Shown in pieces: positions 8,267-18,472 of a DNA stretch of 64,000 nucleotides. Under the pieces are notes generated by a model. The model was not told where the DNA came from, did not search any database, and saw only the letters and a program-made list of their open reading frames with translations. The stretch covers positions 38,907 to 102,906 of the forward strand of contig NZ_JAHXNL010000006.1 in the NCBI RefSeq assembly GCF_023148685.1. The letters run 5' to 3'. The number at the start of each line of letters is the position of its first letter. The first letter of the stretch is position 1. The stretch comes from Georgenia sp. EYE_87. GTDB lineage: Bacteria > Actinomycetota > Actinomycetes > Actinomycetales > Actinomycetaceae. Position numbers and translations under genes: made by a program.

Positions 8267-9358
8267 GTGACCTCACTTCGCACAGGCGCCGCCGCCGCGG
8301 TGGGCAGCGCCGAGCAGACGACGAGCCCACGGGTCGTCGCGCTGGACGTCGCCCGCGCGGTCGCGATCCTCGGGATGCTCGTGGTCAACGTCGGTCCGCG
8401 GGACGACTCCGGACCTGCCGCGATGGTCATCCGCGCCGCGCACGGCCGCGCGTCGCTCCTGTTCGTGCTCCTGGCGGGGATCGGCATCAGCCTGCTGACC
8501 CGCCGTGCGCGCCAGGGCGGCCCCAGCAGATGGGGCACGCTGGTGTGGCGCTCCGCGCTGCTGCTGGTGGCGGGGCTTGCCCTGCAGCTCCTCGACCACG
8601 ACGTGAAGGTCATCCTGCCCACCTACGCCGTGCTGTTCCTCGTCGCGCTGGCCGCGGTCCGCCTGCCGGACGTCGGGCTGCTGATCGGGGCGGGGGCGGC
8701 GACGCTGCTCGGTCCGCTCGTCTGGATCGGCGGCCAGCAGAAGACGGACTTCGACATGGAGCCGGCGACGCTCACCAGCACGCCGCTCGACGTCCTCTCC
8801 TCCGTGGTCCTCACCGGTCCGTACCCGGTGGTCACCTGGGCCGCACCGTTCCTGCTCGGGATGTGGCTCGGACGCCGGCGCCTCACCGCCCGCGCCGTCC
8901 AGGTCAGGCTCGTGGTCGTCGGGGCCGCGGCCGCGGTCGGCGGCATCGTGGTCTCCCGGGTCCTCGTCGCGCTGGTCGGTCAGCCGGGCGAGGAGGTGGG
9001 GCTCGACCGCCTCACCTCTGCCGTCGCCCACTCCCAGATGCCGCTGTGGCTGGTGAGCGGCACCGGCAGCGCGCTCGCGGTGGTCGGTCTTGCGCTGCTC
9101 CTCGTGCCACGCGCCGGCCGCTGGGCACACCCGCTGGTGGCCGTCGGCCAGCTGTCCCTGACGGTCTACGTCGCACACCTGGTCGTCATCGCGGCCCTCG
9201 TGCGGCCGGGTCCTGGCTCGGCCGCCGAGGGGCTCGGCGTCTCGCTGCTCATCGCTGCCGCGGCCGTCCTCTTCGCCACGCTCTGGCGGGCGGGATTCCG
9301 GCGGGGCCCGCTCGAGACGCTCCTGCGCGTCCCCTCCCTCCTCCGCCGCGCCTCCTGA
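8267..9358 (+). CDS. DUF418/acyltransferase-like multi-pass membrane protein
   Basis: 363-aa integral membrane protein with about ten hydrophobic segments. The N-terminus VVALDVARAVAILGMLVVNVG resembles the start of the YeiB/DUF418 and heparan-N-acetyltransferase-like (DUF1624) families, in which an early membrane Asp-Arg pair is conserved. The C-terminal half has GQLSLTVYVAHLV, the typical motif of the DUF418 end. The function of these families in bacteria is mostly unknown; acyl transfer to envelope sugars has been proposed. The GTG start is preceded by GGAG at nine bases. A TACCCT -10-like box lies about 50 bases upstream. Confidence 0.75.
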   Translation: MTSLRTGAAAAVGSAEQTTSPRVVALDVARAVAILGMLVVNVGPRDDSGPAAMVIRAAHGRASLLFVLLAGIGISLLTRRARQGGPSRWGTLVWRSALLLVAGLALQLLDHDVKVILPTYAVLFLVALAAVRLPDVGLLIGAGAATLLGPLVWIGGQQKTDFDMEPATLTSTPLDVLSSVVLTGPYPVVTWAAPFLLGMWLGRRRLTARAVQVRLVVVGAAAAVGGIVVSRVLVALVGQPGEEVGLDRLTSAVAHSQMPLWLVSGTGSALAVVGLALLLVPRAGRWAHPLVAVGQLSLTVYVAHLVVIAALVRPGPGSAAEGLGVSLLIAAAAVLFATLWRAGFRRGPLETLLRVPSLLRRAS

Positions 9359-9383
9359 CGGCACGCGTGCCCCGACGGCTGCC

Positions 9384-9415
9384 GCGCCCCGGCCGGCCCG
9401 CGCCCCGGCCGGCCC
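9384..9415. repeat. 16-bp perfect tandem duplication after the DUF418-like gene
   Basis: GCGCCCCGGCCGGCCC occurs at 9384-9399 and again at 9400-9415, followed by the start of a third copy. It sits 26 bases past the DUF418-like stop and is non-coding. Confidence 0.8.
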
Positions 9416-9475
9416 GCGCCGCGCCGACGGCGCGGCCGCGGTCGCATGTCGGTGGCTGCTGGCATCGTGCCGGTC

Positions 9476-10708
9476 ATGGAGATCACCACGGTCCTGCTTC
9501 TCGCCGCGGCGCTGGTCGTCGGGTGCGCCCTGGGCTACGCCGTCGCCCTCGCCCGGGGCGCCGCCGTGCGCGGTGACGGCGCGACCGCGGCCGAGGTGGG
9601 CGAGCTGCGGGCCCGCGCCGCCGCCGCGCAGGCCCGCGCCGAGCGGCTGGCCGAGGAGGTCGAGGACCTCCACGAGCGCGCCCGGCAGGACCAGGACGTC
9701 CTGCGCGCCCTCGGCCCGGTCCAGGCCACCCTCGCCCAGGTCGGCGAGCACGTCGCGCACCTCGAGCGTGAGCGCACCGAGCAGTTCACCGTCCTGACCG
9801 AGCAGCTACACCACGCGCGACGGACGGACGTCGAGCTCCAGCGCACGACGGCGCAGCTGGAGTCCGCGCTGCGGTCCACCTCGGCGCGCGGTCAGTGGGG
9901 AGAGATCGAGCTGCGCCGGGTCCTCGAGGCGTCCGGGATGCTGCGGCACGTCGACTTCGTCGAGCAGCGCTCCCTCGGCACCGCAGGCGCACCCGGCCGG
10001 GCCCGGGGGACGGGCGGACGGCCGGACGTCGTCGTGCACCTGCCCGGTGAGAAGTACCTGGCGGTCGACGCCAAGGTGCCCATGGACGCCTACCTGGAGG
10101 CGAGCGCCCTCGGCGAACGACCGACCGGGGAGGACGCCGAGCGCCGTGAGCGGCTCCTCGCCTCGCACGCCAAGGCGCTGCGCGGGCATGTCGACGCCCT
10201 GGCGCGGCGGGCGTACCACGAGCAGCTGCCCGGGTCACCGGAGCTCGTCGTCATGTTCGTCCCGTCAGAGGGGCTGCTCGCGGCGGCCCTCGAGGCGGAC
10301 CCCACGCTGCTCGAGCACGCCCTCCGGCAGGGGGTGGCACCGACGTCGCCGTCCTCGCTGCTGGCGCTGCTGCGCACCACGGCGGCCGTCTGGTCGACCG
10401 AGCAGGTCGGCGTCGAGGCGAAGGAGCTGCTGGAGCTCGGCCGGACCCTCTACGACCGGCTCGGCGTCGTCGCCGGCCACCTCGGCGGGCTGGGACGCTC
10501 CCTGCGGGCGAGCGTGCAGCACTACAACAAGGCCGTCGCGTCCATGGAGCAGCGCCTGCTCGTGACGGCCCGCGACCTGGAGTCCCTCGGCGGGAAGGAC
10601 CTCTCCGTCGAGCCGGTCTCGGCCGACGACGCGCAGGTGCGGACGTTCACCGCGCCGGAGCTCGTCGCCGACGACGGCGGCTCGCTGCTCGCCGGCCGCG
10701 CCGGTTAG
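9476..10708 (+). CDS. rmuC: DNA recombination protein RmuC
   Basis: 410-aa RmuC-family protein, implicated in limiting genome inversions through a predicted PD-(D/E)XK-type nuclease. A single N-terminal membrane segment (about 3-22) is followed by a long coiled coil (about 35-140, rich in Ala/Glu/Arg). The catalytic-like core begins near GQWGEIELRRVLEASGML, with KYLAVDAKVPMDAYLEA and ELVVMFVPSEG further on. I chose the ATG at 9476 because it places the membrane segment at the very N-terminus; an in-frame upstream ATG at 9446 would add ten residues. It converges on ispH, with 49 bp between the stops. Confidence 0.92.
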   Translation: MEITTVLLLAAALVVGCALGYAVALARGAAVRGDGATAAEVGELRARAAAAQARAERLAEEVEDLHERARQDQDVLRALGPVQATLAQVGEHVAHLERERTEQFTVLTEQLHHARRTDVELQRTTAQLESALRSTSARGQWGEIELRRVLEASGMLRHVDFVEQRSLGTAGAPGRARGTGGRPDVVVHLPGEKYLAVDAKVPMDAYLEASALGERPTGEDAERRERLLASHAKALRGHVDALARRAYHEQLPGSPELVVMFVPSEGLLAAALEADPTLLEHALRQGVAPTSPSSLLALLRTTAAVWSTEQVGVEAKELLELGRTLYDRLGVVAGHLGGLGRSLRASVQHYNKAVASMEQRLLVTARDLESLGGKDLSVEPVSADDAQVRTFTAPELVADDGGSLLAGRAG

Positions 10709-10736
10709 CTCAGGCCCGCCGCGGGTCGGGCCCGCA

Positions 10737-10768
10737 GCGGCTCAGGCGCGCGGCGGCTCAGGCGCGCG
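10737..10768. repeat. 16-bp tandem duplication covering the ispH stop codon
   Basis: GCGGCTCAGGCGCGCG occurs at 10737-10752 and 10753-10768. The second copy contains the ispH stop (10758-10760, minus strand), so the end of the gene has been duplicated into its 3' flank. A short 5-bp stem (721-725 with 731-735 of the 10-kb line) lies between the repeats and the rmuC stop. Confidence 0.8.
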
Positions 10769-11873
10769 GGACGGCGGTCGCGCCGCGCCGGGCGCGGTGC
10801 GGGCGGTCCGGCTGCTCGCCGGCGCGCTTGAGGTCGGCGCGGAGGTTCTTCGGCAGGGAGAACATGATGTCCTCCGTCGCCGTGCGGACCTCCTCGACGC
10901 CCGTGAAGCCGAGCCCCGTGAGCCGGTCGATCACGTCGCGCACGAGGATCTCCGGCACCGACGCGCCGGACGTCAGCCCCACGGTGGTGGCCCCCTCGAG
11001 CCAGGCGGGGTCGATCTCGTCGGCCTTGTCCACCCGGTAGGACGCCCCTGCCCCGGCCTCCAGCGCCACCTCGACCAGCCGCACGGAGTTCGAGGAGTTG
11101 GCGGAGCCGACCACGATGACGACGTCGGCGTCGGGCGCGAGCTTCTTCACGGCCACCTGGCGGTTCTGGGTGGCGTAGCAGATGTCGTCGCTGGGCGGGT
11201 CCTGCAGGTGCGGGAACCGCTCCCGGAGCAGCTTCACCGTCTGCATCGTCTCGTCCACCGACAGCGTGGTCTGCGAGAGCCAGATGACCTTCTCCGGGTC
11301 CCGCACCTCGACCTGGTCGACCTCGTGCGGGCCGTTGACCACCTGGATGTGGTCCGGCGCCTCACCCTGGGTGCCCTCGACCTCCTCGTGGCCGTCGTGG
11401 CCGATCAGGAGGATGTCGTAGTCGTCGTTCGCGAAGCGCACGGCCTCCTTGTGCACCTTGGTCACCAGCGGGCACGTGGCGTCGATCGTGGCGAGGTTGC
11501 GGGCCGCCGCCTGGGCGTGGACGGCCGGCGAGACCCCGTGCGCCGAGAACACGACGCGCGCCCCCTCGGGCACCTCGTCGGTCTCGGAGACGAACACCGC
11601 CCCGCGCTCGGAGAGCGTCTCGACGACGAACTTGTTGTGCACGATCTCCTTGCGCACGTACACCGGCGCACCGTAGAGCTCGAGCGCCTTCTCGACGGCG
11701 TCGACGGCCCGGTCCACGCCGGCGCAGTAGCCGCGCGGGGTGGCGAGCAGGATGCGCCTGCCGTCGGGCGCCGGGTTGCTCTCGACCGCGCCGGGGAACG
11801 CCGAGGCGCCGGCGAGGGAGGAGACCCGGCCGGCGGGTCCGGTGGACTCAGGAGCGGTCGTGGGGATGGTCAC
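10758..11873 (-). CDS. ispH: 4-hydroxy-3-methylbut-2-enyl diphosphate reductase
   Basis: 371-aa last enzyme of the MEP isoprenoid pathway, reducing HMBPP to IPP and DMAPP with a [4Fe-4S] cluster. The three cluster ligands are visible: Cys50 (TPRGYCAGV), Cys134 (DATCPLV) and Cys232 (DDICYATQN). Family histidines are present in VHNKF and GHDGHEE. A 37-residue low-complexity N-terminal extension precedes the core if the GTG at 11873 is used; a TACCCT -10 ends 6 bases before it, suggesting a leaderless message. The C-terminal tail after FSLPKNLR is basic and variable. Confidence 0.96.
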   Translation of the reverse strand: MTIPTTAPESTGPAGRVSSLAGASAFPGAVESNPAPDGRRILLATPRGYCAGVDRAVDAVEKALELYGAPVYVRKEIVHNKFVVETLSERGAVFVSETDEVPEGARVVFSAHGVSPAVHAQAAARNLATIDATCPLVTKVHKEAVRFANDDYDILLIGHDGHEEVEGTQGEAPDHIQVVNGPHEVDQVEVRDPEKVIWLSQTTLSVDETMQTVKLLRERFPHLQDPPSDDICYATQNRQVAVKKLAPDADVVIVVGSANSSNSVRLVEVALEAGAGASYRVDKADEIDPAWLEGATTVGLTSGASVPEILVRDVIDRLTGLGFTGVEEVRTATEDIMFSLPKNLRADLKRAGEQPDRPHRARRGATAVPRA

Positions 11874-11880
11874 CTGGCCA

Positions 11881-11886
11881 GGGTAC
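11881..11886 (-). promoter_or_regulatory. Candidate -10 box (TACCCT) of ispH
   Basis: TACCCT on the minus strand ends 7 bases from the GTG start; there is no Shine-Dalgarno. The geometry is the same as for the nitrilase-family gene. Confidence 0.45.
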
Positions 11887-12023
11887 GTGGGGAGGCCGCG
11901 GCAGGGCCATCGAGGTGTCCGAAAGCACACGGACGTCGCCGGGGCACCGGCGCGCCGGGCGGCCGGGTCCCACGGTGCGGGGGCGGCGGGCCGCTGTCAC
12001 GGGCGGGTGCGACGATGGCACCC

Positions 12024-12443
12024 ATGAACCGGAACCTGCTCGAGCCCGACCCGATCCTGCTCCCGCAGGACCACCCCGACGTGCCGGCCCGCGCCGCGCT
12101 CGACGCCGGCGAGGACCCGCGCGCCGTCGCCGCGCAGCACCCCGCCGCGAGCCTCGCCTGGGCCCGGCTTGCCCGTGCGGCCCTCGACGCGGACGACGCC
12201 GTCGCCGCCTACGCCTTCGCGCGCACCGGCTACCACCGCGGTCTGGACGCGCTGCGCCGCGCCGGCTGGCGTGGCGCGGGCCCGGTCCCGGCCAGCCACG
12301 CGCCCAACCAGGGTTTCCTGCTCTCCGTGCTGGCTCTGGCCGACGCCGCCGCCGCCATCGGGGAGACCGAGGAGCACGCCAGGTGCATGCAGCTGCTCAC
12401 TGACTCCGACCCGCGCGCCGTCGAGGTGCTCGGGGCCCGGTGA
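12024..12443 (+). CDS. DUF3151 domain-containing protein
   Basis: 139-aa cytoplasmic protein of the actinobacterial DUF3151 family, function unknown. The sequence is all-helical in character: [23 protein letters not shown] at the start, then [37 protein letters not shown], reminiscent of a TPR-like helical pair, then [25 protein letters not shown] prefer the ATG at 12024; another in-frame ATG lies at 12015. Its stop overlaps the xseA start by four bases (GTGA), so the two are translationally coupled and probably in one operon with xseB and the PfkB kinase. Confidence 0.85.
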   Translation: MNRNLLEPDPILLPQDHPDVPARAALDAGEDPRAVAAQHPAASLAWARLARAALDADDAVAAYAFARTGYHRGLDALRRAGWRGAGPVPASHAPNQGFLLSVLALADAAAAIGETEEHARCMQLLTDSDPRAVEVLGAR

Positions 12444-13726
12444 CGTCCATGGGCACCTTGACGAGCGACCACCACTCCCCCGCCCCGCGCCGCCTGGCCG
12501 CCCGGGCGCTGGAGACGACGGCCGAGAACCCGTGGCCGGTGCGGCTGCTCTCCTCCAAGATCACCGAGTACGTCAACCGGATGGCGCCGCTCTGGGTCGA
12601 GGGCCAGGTGGTCCAGCTCAACCGCCGGCCCGGCGCAACGCTGGCGTTCCTGACCCTGCGGGACACCGACGCGGACATGTCCCTGCCCGTCTCCGTGCAC
12701 GCCCGGGTGCTCGCCGCGGTCGAGGCACCGCTGGAGGAGGGCGCGCACGTGGTGGTCCACGCAAAGCCGACCTTCTGGCCCAAGCGCGGCACGCTCCAGC
12801 TGCAGGCGGACGAGGTGCGGCCGGTCGGGGTCGGCGAGCTGCTGGCCCGGATCGAGCACCTCAAGCGCGTCCTCGCCGCGGAGGGGCTCTTCGACGCCGA
12901 CCGCCGGACGCCGCTGCCGTTCCTGCCGGGCACGGTGGGGCTGGTGTGCGGCCGGGAGTCGAAGGCCGAGCACGACGTCGTCGTCAACGCCCGTGCCCGC
13001 TGGCCCTCCCTGCGCTTCGAGATCCGCGAGGTCGCGGTGCAGGGCCCGCGCGCCGTCGCCGAGGTCACCGCCGCGATCGCCGAGCTCGACGCCGACCCCG
13101 CGGTCGAGGTGATCGTCGTCGCCCGCGGCGGTGGCGCCGTCGAGGATCTGCTGCCGTTCTCCAACGAGGCCCTGGTGCGCGCCGCGGCGGCCTGCCGCAC
13201 CCCGCTCGTCTCCGCGATCGGCCACGAGACCGACACGCCGCTGCTGGACCTCGTGGCCGACTACCGGGCGTCCACCCCGACCGACGCCGCCAAGCGGATC
13301 GTCCCCGACGTCGCGGAGCAGCGCCGCGGGCTCGCCCAGGCCCGCCAGCGCATCCGGCACGCCGTGCGGGCCCGGCTGCACGGCGAGGAGCAACGGCTGG
13401 ACGCGCTGCGCTCGCGCCCGGTCATGGCCGACCCGCACGCCGTGGTCGAGCGCCGCGAGGAGGAGGTCCGGCGGGCCCGGCTCGCCGGGACGCGCGCGTT
13501 CGCCTGGCGCACCGACCGTGCTGCGGGCGAGCTGGGGGCGTTGGTGGGCAGCCTCCGGGCGCTCTCGCCCGCGGCGACGCTGGCCCGCGGCTACGCGGTG
13601 CTGCGCACGCACGAGGGCGAGGTGGTCCGCGCGCCGGACCAGGTGGAGCCCGGCGACCAGCTCGAGGCGTTGCTGGCGCAGGGCCGGCTGGTCCTCGAGG
13701 TCGGCCTCGACGACCCCTCGGTGTGA
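12440..13726 (+). CDS. xseA: Exodeoxyribonuclease VII large subunit
   Basis: 428-aa catalytic subunit of exonuclease VII, which degrades single-stranded DNA from both ends. It has an OB-fold at about 25-130 ([27 protein letters not shown]), then the catalytic domain with [25 protein letters not shown] and [27 protein letters not shown], both hallmark motifs. A coiled-coil segment (about 285-350) and a C-terminal strand region follow (LARGYAVLR). The GTG start overlaps the DUF3151 stop. The small subunit gene follows 47 bp downstream. Confidence 0.97.
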   Translation: MTSMGTLTSDHHSPAPRRLAARALETTAENPWPVRLLSSKITEYVNRMAPLWVEGQVVQLNRRPGATLAFLTLRDTDADMSLPVSVHARVLAAVEAPLEEGAHVVVHAKPTFWPKRGTLQLQADEVRPVGVGELLARIEHLKRVLAAEGLFDADRRTPLPFLPGTVGLVCGRESKAEHDVVVNARARWPSLRFEIREVAVQGPRAVAEVTAAIAELDADPAVEVIVVARGGGAVEDLLPFSNEALVRAAAACRTPLVSAIGHETDTPLLDLVADYRASTPTDAAKRIVPDVAEQRRGLAQARQRIRHAVRARLHGEEQRLDALRSRPVMADPHAVVERREEEVRRARLAGTRAFAWRTDRAAGELGALVGSLRALSPAATLARGYAVLRTHEGEVVRAPDQVEPGDQLEALLAQGRLVLEVGLDDPSV

Positions 13727-13773
13727 CCGGGCCGGGCCTGCACGAGTCGGTGCCCGATGAAAGACTGTCGAGC

Positions 13774-14121
13774 GTGAGCCAGAATCTGTCCGACCTGCCC
13801 GACGTGTCCACCCTGAGCTACGAGCAGGCCAGGGACGAGCTGGTCGAGGTGGTGCGCCAGCTCGAGGCCGGTTCGACCTCCCTCGAGGACGCCCTGACCC
13901 TGTGGGAGCGCGGGGAGGCGCTGGCCGCGCGGTGCCAGTCCTGGCTCGACAACGCCCGGGCCCGTCTCGACGCCGCCCGGGCCCCTGCGGACGGACAGAC
14001 CAGCCCCCCCGCGGACCAGCGGGGGACCGCGGCCGCCCGACCCGACCACGACCCGGCGGCGGAGCGCGAGGCCGCGCTCGACGACGCCGCGGCCGCCCTT
14101 CCCGAGGAGGAGTCCGCATGA
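13774..14121 (+). CDS. xseB: Exodeoxyribonuclease VII small subunit
   Basis: 115-aa partner of XseA. The conserved helical hairpin is clear: [40 protein letters not shown] and a final helix to about residue 72. The remaining 40 residues are a disordered Pro/Ala/Asp-rich extension absent from the roughly 80-aa classical proteins. The GTG start at 13774 has an AAGACT box 9 bases upstream and no clear ribosome site. Its stop overlaps the kinase start (ATGA). Confidence 0.95.
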   Translation: MSQNLSDLPDVSTLSYEQARDELVEVVRQLEAGSTSLEDALTLWERGEALAARCQSWLDNARARLDAARAPADGQTSPPADQRGTAAARPDHDPAAEREAALDDAAAALPEEESA

Positions 14122-15263
14122 GCGAGCCGTTCACCACCCCCGAGCCCGACGGTGCCGTGCCGCCCCCGCGCCCGGGCAACGCCCCGGGCGGCGACGGCGG
14201 CACGACCGAACGGTCCCCCAAGGCACCGGCCGAGCACGACCCGTTCCGCCCGGTGGGCGACCCGGAGCTGTCCGAGGGACCCAAGGCGCCCACCTCGGAG
14301 GCCTGGGGCGGCTCCGCCGGCGACCGGCTCCCGCACGACACCGGCGCCGCCCCTGCCCTCGTGATCGGTGAGGCGCTGGTGGACATCGTCGAGCGGCCGG
14401 GCGAGGAGCCGTCCGAGCACCCGGGCGGCTCCCCCGCCAACGTCGCCGTCGGGCTTGCCCGGCTGGGCAGGGACGTCGAGCTGGTGTCGTGGTTCGGCTC
14501 GGACGCGCACGGGGCGCTGCTGCGCTCCCACCTGGAGCTGGAGGAGGTCCGCCTGTCGCCGGCGTCCGCCCGCGCCTCCCGCACCTCGACGGCGCGCGCC
14601 CGGCTGGACGACACCGGCGCCGCGACGTACGTCTTCGACCTCGAGTGGGCGCCGCCCGAGCCCGATCCCGGGCTCGAGCCGCTGGTCCTGCACACCGGGT
14701 CCATCGCCGCGGTCCTCGAACCGGGCGCCCGGACCGTCGCCGCGACCATCGAACGGCACCGCCGGCACGCCACCATCAGCTACGACCCGAACGTGCGCCC
14801 CGACCTCATGGAGGACAGGGAGCGCACCCGTCGGAGCGTGGAGCACATCGTCTCCGCCTCGGACGTGGTCAAGGTCTCGGACGAGGACCTCGCCTGGCTC
14901 TTCCCGGACGAGGACCCGCTCGCGGTCGCCCGCCGGTGGCTGACTTTGGGCCCCGCGCTCGTCGTCGTCACCCGGGGCGCCGAGGGCGCGTGGGCCGGGA
15001 CGGCCGAGGGCCTGGAGCTCGGGTCGCCCGCGCGCGCAGTCGAGGTCGTCGACACCGTCGGTGCGGGCGACTCCTTCACCGCCGGGATCCTCGACGGCCT
15101 GTGGGGCGCCGGACTGCTCGGCGCGGACCGCCGGGCAGCTCTCCGGGCCGTCGACGCGGCCACCCTCCAGCGCATCCTCGACCACGCGGGCCGCATCGCG
15201 GCGATCACCGTGTCGCGGGAGGGGGCCAACCCGCCCACCCGCGCCGAGCTCACCGTGGACTGA
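14118..15263 (+). CDS. PfkB-family carbohydrate kinase (probably fructokinase-like)
   Basis: 381-aa ribokinase-fold sugar kinase. Residues 1-75 are a Pro/Gly/charged disordered extension. The kinase begins at [17 protein letters not shown] and shows the N-terminal PfkB signature ([17 protein letters not shown]), a lid region, and the C-terminal signature [12 protein letters not shown] with catalytic Asp318. The pattern GEALVDIV plus GGSPANVA is common in fructokinases, but the sugar is not proven. It is coupled to xseB by an ATGA overlap, an unrelated function, so co-transcription here probably reflects shared expression only. A 12-bp terminator stem follows. Confidence 0.88.
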   Translation: MSEPFTTPEPDGAVPPPRPGNAPGGDGGTTERSPKAPAEHDPFRPVGDPELSEGPKAPTSEAWGGSAGDRLPHDTGAAPALVIGEALVDIVERPGEEPSEHPGGSPANVAVGLARLGRDVELVSWFGSDAHGALLRSHLELEEVRLSPASARASRTSTARARLDDTGAATYVFDLEWAPPEPDPGLEPLVLHTGSIAAVLEPGARTVAATIERHRRHATISYDPNVRPDLMEDRERTRRSVEHIVSASDVVKVSDEDLAWLFPDEDPLAVARRWLTLGPALVVVTRGAEGAWAGTAEGLELGSPARAVEVVDTVGAGDSFTAGILDGLWGAGLLGADRRAALRAVDAATLQRILDHAGRIAAITVSREGANPPTRAELTVD

Positions 15264-15264
15264 C

Positions 15265-15293
15265 GCTCACGGGGTGGGACTCACCCCGTGAGC
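15265..15293. terminator. Bidirectional terminator between the kinase and sugC-like genes
   Basis: Perfect 12-bp inverted repeat (15265-15276 with 15282-15293, loop GGACT) two bases past the kinase stop and 22 bases past the minus-strand ATPase stop. It can serve both convergent operons. Confidence 0.88.
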
Positions 15294-15314
15294 TTGCGGA
15301 CGCGGACGCGACGC

Positions 15315-16610
15315 TCAGGTCTCGGCGCGGGCGGGTGTCTCGTCCTGGGCGGCGCGCTTCCTGGCGCGCTCGAGCGCGCGCTTGCGCTGCTCCCTGGCGT
15401 CATCCTCGAGCTCGGCGGCCCGCTCCTCGTCCCGGGTGAGGTTGTCGCCGGACTCCGGGTCGAACACGTGCATCGAGCTCGGGTCGAACCACAGCTCCGC
15501 CCGGTCGCCCTCGCGGATCCTGCTCATCGACTCGAGCGCCACGATCATCTGGGTGCGCATGCCCTCGCCGTCCAGGTCCCGGTCGAGCTCCTCGAGCTTG
15601 CCGCGGACGGCGTCGTGGGTCTCGAACGGGACGTAGGCGTAGAGCACCTCGCCCATCCACTCGGTGACGTCGATGTCGGCCTCGAACCGCACGCCCTCGC
15701 CCCGGCCGGCACGGCCGTCCCCTGGGCCGGGCCCCATCGTCTCGGCGTCGAGGAAGGCGTCCGGGCGGACCCCGACGATCACCAGCTCGCGGTCGCCCAC
15801 CGCCCGGCGCAGGCGGTCGTCCAGCGGCACGTCCACCAGCGGCAGGTGCAGCACGTCGCCGCGCACCTCGCCGGGCAGGAAGTTCATCGGCGGCGACCCG
15901 ATGAAGCCGGCGACGAACAGGTTGACCGGCTGGTCGTACAGGCCGCGCGGACTCGCCACCTGCTGCAGCTCCCCCCGCCGGAGCACCGCCACCCGGTCGC
16001 CGAGCGTCATGGCCTCGGTCTGGTCGTGCGTGACGTAGACGGTCGTGGTGGCGAGGGCGCGCTGGAGCCGGGCGATCTCGGTGCGCATCTGCCCCCGCAG
16101 CTTCGCGTCGAGGTTCGACAGTGGCTCGTCGAAGAGGAACGCCTGCGCCTCGCGCACGATCGCCCGGCCCATGGCGACGCGCTGACGCTGTCCGCCGGAG
16201 AGGTTCGCAGGCTTGCGGTCGAGGTGCTCGTCGAGCTCGAGAAGCGTGGACGCCCGCCGCACCTTGGCGTCGATCTCCTCCTCGCTGAACTTGCCCTTGG
16301 CGAGCCGCAGCGGGAAGGCGATGTTCTCGTAGACCGTCAGGTGCGGGTACAGGGCGTAGTTCTGGAAGACCATCGCGAGGTCCCGGTCGCGGGGGGCCTT
16401 GTCGTTGACGACCTCGTCCCCGATCCGCAGCTCGCCGGAGGAGATGTCCTCCAGCCCCACGATCATCCGGAGCAGGGTGGACTTCCCGCAGCCGGACGGC
16501 CCGACGAGGATGACGAACTCGCCGTCGGCGATGTCGAGGTCGATCCCCTTCACGGCGGTGAACCCGTCCGGGTACGTCTTGACGATGTTGTCGAGGGTGA
16601 TCGAAGCCAT
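15315..16610 (-). CDS. Sugar ABC transporter ATP-binding protein, SugC/MsmK type
   Basis: 431-aa ATPase driving the importer encoded immediately upstream. It has Walker [10 protein letters not shown] at 37-45, Q-loop [10 protein letters not shown], signature [14 protein letters not shown], Walker [12 protein letters not shown] and an H-loop [13 protein letters not shown]-terminal MalK-like regulatory OBD domain carries VGVRPDAF and is followed by a charged, Arg/Glu-rich tail of about 45 residues that is longer than in typical MsmK/UgpC proteins. It is the last gene of a four-gene operon. In the mycobacterial LpqY-SugABC system the equivalent subunit is SugC. Confidence 0.93.
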   Translation of the reverse strand: MASITLDNIVKTYPDGFTAVKGIDLDIADGEFVILVGPSGCGKSTLLRMIVGLEDISSGELRIGDEVVNDKAPRDRDLAMVFQNYALYPHLTVYENIAFPLRLAKGKFSEEEIDAKVRRASTLLELDEHLDRKPANLSGGQRQRVAMGRAIVREAQAFLFDEPLSNLDAKLRGQMRTEIARLQRALATTTVYVTHDQTEAMTLGDRVAVLRRGELQQVASPRGLYDQPVNLFVAGFIGSPPMNFLPGEVRGDVLHLPLVDVPLDDRLRRAVGDRELVIVGVRPDAFLDAETMGPGPGDGRAGRGEGVRFEADIDVTEWMGEVLYAYVPFETHDAVRGKLEELDRDLDGEGMRTQMIVALESMSRIREGDRAELWFDPSSMHVFDPESGDNLTRDEERAAELEDDAREQRKRALERARKRAAQDETPARAET

Positions 16611-16643
16611 CGGGCCTCTCCTTCGGATTCGGTGCGGGGGCGT

Positions 16644-17495
16644 TCAGCCCTTGACTGCGCCCTGGGTCAGGCCCGAGACGATGCGACGCTGGAAGAGCAG
16701 CACGATGATCACGACCGGCACCGTCACCACCACGGCGGCGGCGGAGATGGCCCCCGTCGGCTCCTCGAACTGGGAGGCGCCGGTGAAGAAGGCCAGGGCG
16801 GCCGGCACCGGCCGCGCCGCGGACGTCGACGTGAGCGAGATGCCGTAGACGAAGTCGTTCCAGGCGATGAAGAAGGCGATGATCGCCGTCGTGAAGACGC
16901 CCGGGGCAGCCAGGGGGACCACCGCCTTGCGGAAGGCCTGCCACTGCGTCGCCCCGTCCACCTGCGCCGCCTGCTCCAGCTCCCACGGGATCTGCTTGAA
17001 GAAGGCCGCGAGCGTCCAGATCGAGATCGGCAGCGTGAGCGAGAGGTAGGGGATGATGAGCCCCGCCCAGGTGTCGTAGAGCCCGATGCTGCGCCACAGG
17101 TTGAACAGCGGCGTCACGATGGAGATCACCGGGAAGATCGACACCGCGAGCGCGGTCGTGAGGATCATCCTCTTGCCGGGGAAGTCCAGCCGTGCGATCG
17201 CGTAGGCGCAGAACGTCGCGAGCACCACCGCGATGAGGGTGGCGATGAGGGAGATCCCGATGGAGTTGCGCAGCGCCGGCAGGAACAGGTCCTGGGCGCT
17301 GCCGCCCGGGGCGAGGATCGCCGTGTAGTTCTCGGTCGTCCACTCGACCGGCAGGAACGTGCCCGAGAAGAGCCCGGCCTGCGTCTTGAACGAGGTCATG
17401 ATGATGGAGAGCACCGGGAAGAGGGACCACACCAGCACGAAGATGGCGATGAGCGTCCAGGCCACCTTCTGCCTCGTCGAGAGCCCGCGCATCAT
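16644..17495 (-). CDS. Sugar ABC transporter permease, SugB/MalG type
   Basis: 283-aa inner-membrane permease with six hydrophobic segments. The EAA loop is clear (ELEQAAQVDGATQWQAFRKA at about 185-205), the contact site for the ATPase. It ends with the short cytoplasmic SGLTQGAVKG typical of MalG-like subunits. Translation starts at one of two adjacent ATGs; the first (17495) overlaps the upstream permease stop in an ATGA, and GGGGAGGGGA precedes it. Confidence 0.93.
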   Translation of the reverse strand: MMRGLSTRQKVAWTLIAIFVLVWSLFPVLSIIMTSFKTQAGLFSGTFLPVEWTTENYTAILAPGGSAQDLFLPALRNSIGISLIATLIAVVLATFCAYAIARLDFPGKRMILTTALAVSIFPVISIVTPLFNLWRSIGLYDTWAGLIIPYLSLTLPISIWTLAAFFKQIPWELEQAAQVDGATQWQAFRKAVVPLAAPGVFTTAIIAFFIAWNDFVYGISLTSTSAARPVPAALAFFTGASQFEEPTGAISAAAVVVTVPVVIIVLLFQRRIVSGLTQGAVKG

Positions 17496-18472
17496 TCCCC
17501 TCCCCGGGCGCCGGCGAGGTCCACCTTGAAGCCCTTGACGGCGATGAAGCTGATCAGGATCACGCAGAGGAACAGCAGGACCGAGATGGCCGACCCCAGG
17601 CCGATCTCCAGGCGCCCGATCGAGGTGCGGTACGCGAGCAGGGACAGCACCTCGGTCCCGTTGGCGCCGTTGGTCATGATGAAGACGTTGTCGAAGATGC
17701 GGAAGGCGTCGAGCGCCCGGAAGAGCACGGCGACCATGATGGCGGCCTTCATGTTCGGCAGGATCACCCGCCGCAGGACCTGCCACCCGGTCGCGCCGTC
17801 GACCTTCGCGGCCTCCTCCAGGTCGCCGGGGACCTGCGCGAGCCCGGAGAGCAGGAGGAGGGAGATGAACGGCGTCGTCTTCCAGACCTCCGACGCGATG
17901 ATCACGAAGAGCGACGTCCCCTGGCTGGCGAACCAGTTGAGGTTCTCGTCGATGCCCGGCACCCAGTCGAACCAGTTGTTGACGAAGCCGCCGGAGTTGA
18001 TGTCGAAGGCGTAGAACCAGGCGAAGGCGGAGACGACGGTGATGATGCCGTACGGCACGAGGATCGCGGTGCGCAGCCAGCCGCGCAGGCTCTTGATCGC
18101 GCGGTGCATGACCATCGCGAGGGCGAAGCCGAGGACCAGCTCGATCGCGACCGTGACGACAGTGATGAGCAGCGTCACCCACAGGCTGTTCCAGAAGACG
18201 GCGTCGGTCAGGACCACGCCGTAGTTCCCCACGCCGACGAACTCGCGCGCGTCGGGGTCCGTGAGTCGGAAGTTGAAGAGGGAGTCGTAGATGGCCTGGA
18301 GGATCGGGTACAGGGTGACGAGGAGCATCACCACGAACGCCGGCCCTGCCAGCATCCACCCGAGACGTACCTCGGAGCGCGACCGGTCGGACCGGCGGAC
18401 CCGGCGCGACCGGGTGGTGCTCCGCCCCCTCGTGTCGTCCACCTGGGTCGGTGGCATCGCGGTGGTACTCAC
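17492..18472 (-). CDS. Sugar ABC transporter permease, SugA/MalF type
   Basis: 326-aa inner-membrane permease pairing with the next gene product. The N-terminal 30 residues are cytoplasmic and strongly Arg-rich. Six hydrophobic segments follow. The EAA loop reads DLEEAAKVDGATGWQVLRRV at about 223-242. The GTG start overlaps the stop of the binding-protein gene (GTGA) and the stop overlaps the second permease start (ATGA), so all three are tightly coupled. Confidence 0.93.
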   Translation of the reverse strand: MSTTAMPPTQVDDTRGRSTTRSRRVRRSDRSRSEVRLGWMLAGPAFVVMLLVTLYPILQAIYDSLFNFRLTDPDAREFVGVGNYGVVLTDAVFWNSLWVTLLITVVTVAIELVLGFALAMVMHRAIKSLRGWLRTAILVPYGIITVVSAFAWFYAFDINSGGFVNNWFDWVPGIDENLNWFASQGTSLFVIIASEVWKTTPFISLLLLSGLAQVPGDLEEAAKVDGATGWQVLRRVILPNMKAAIMVAVLFRALDAFRIFDNVFIMTNGANGTEVLSLLAYRTSIGRLEIGLGSAISVLLFLCVILISFIAVKGFKVDLAGARGGE

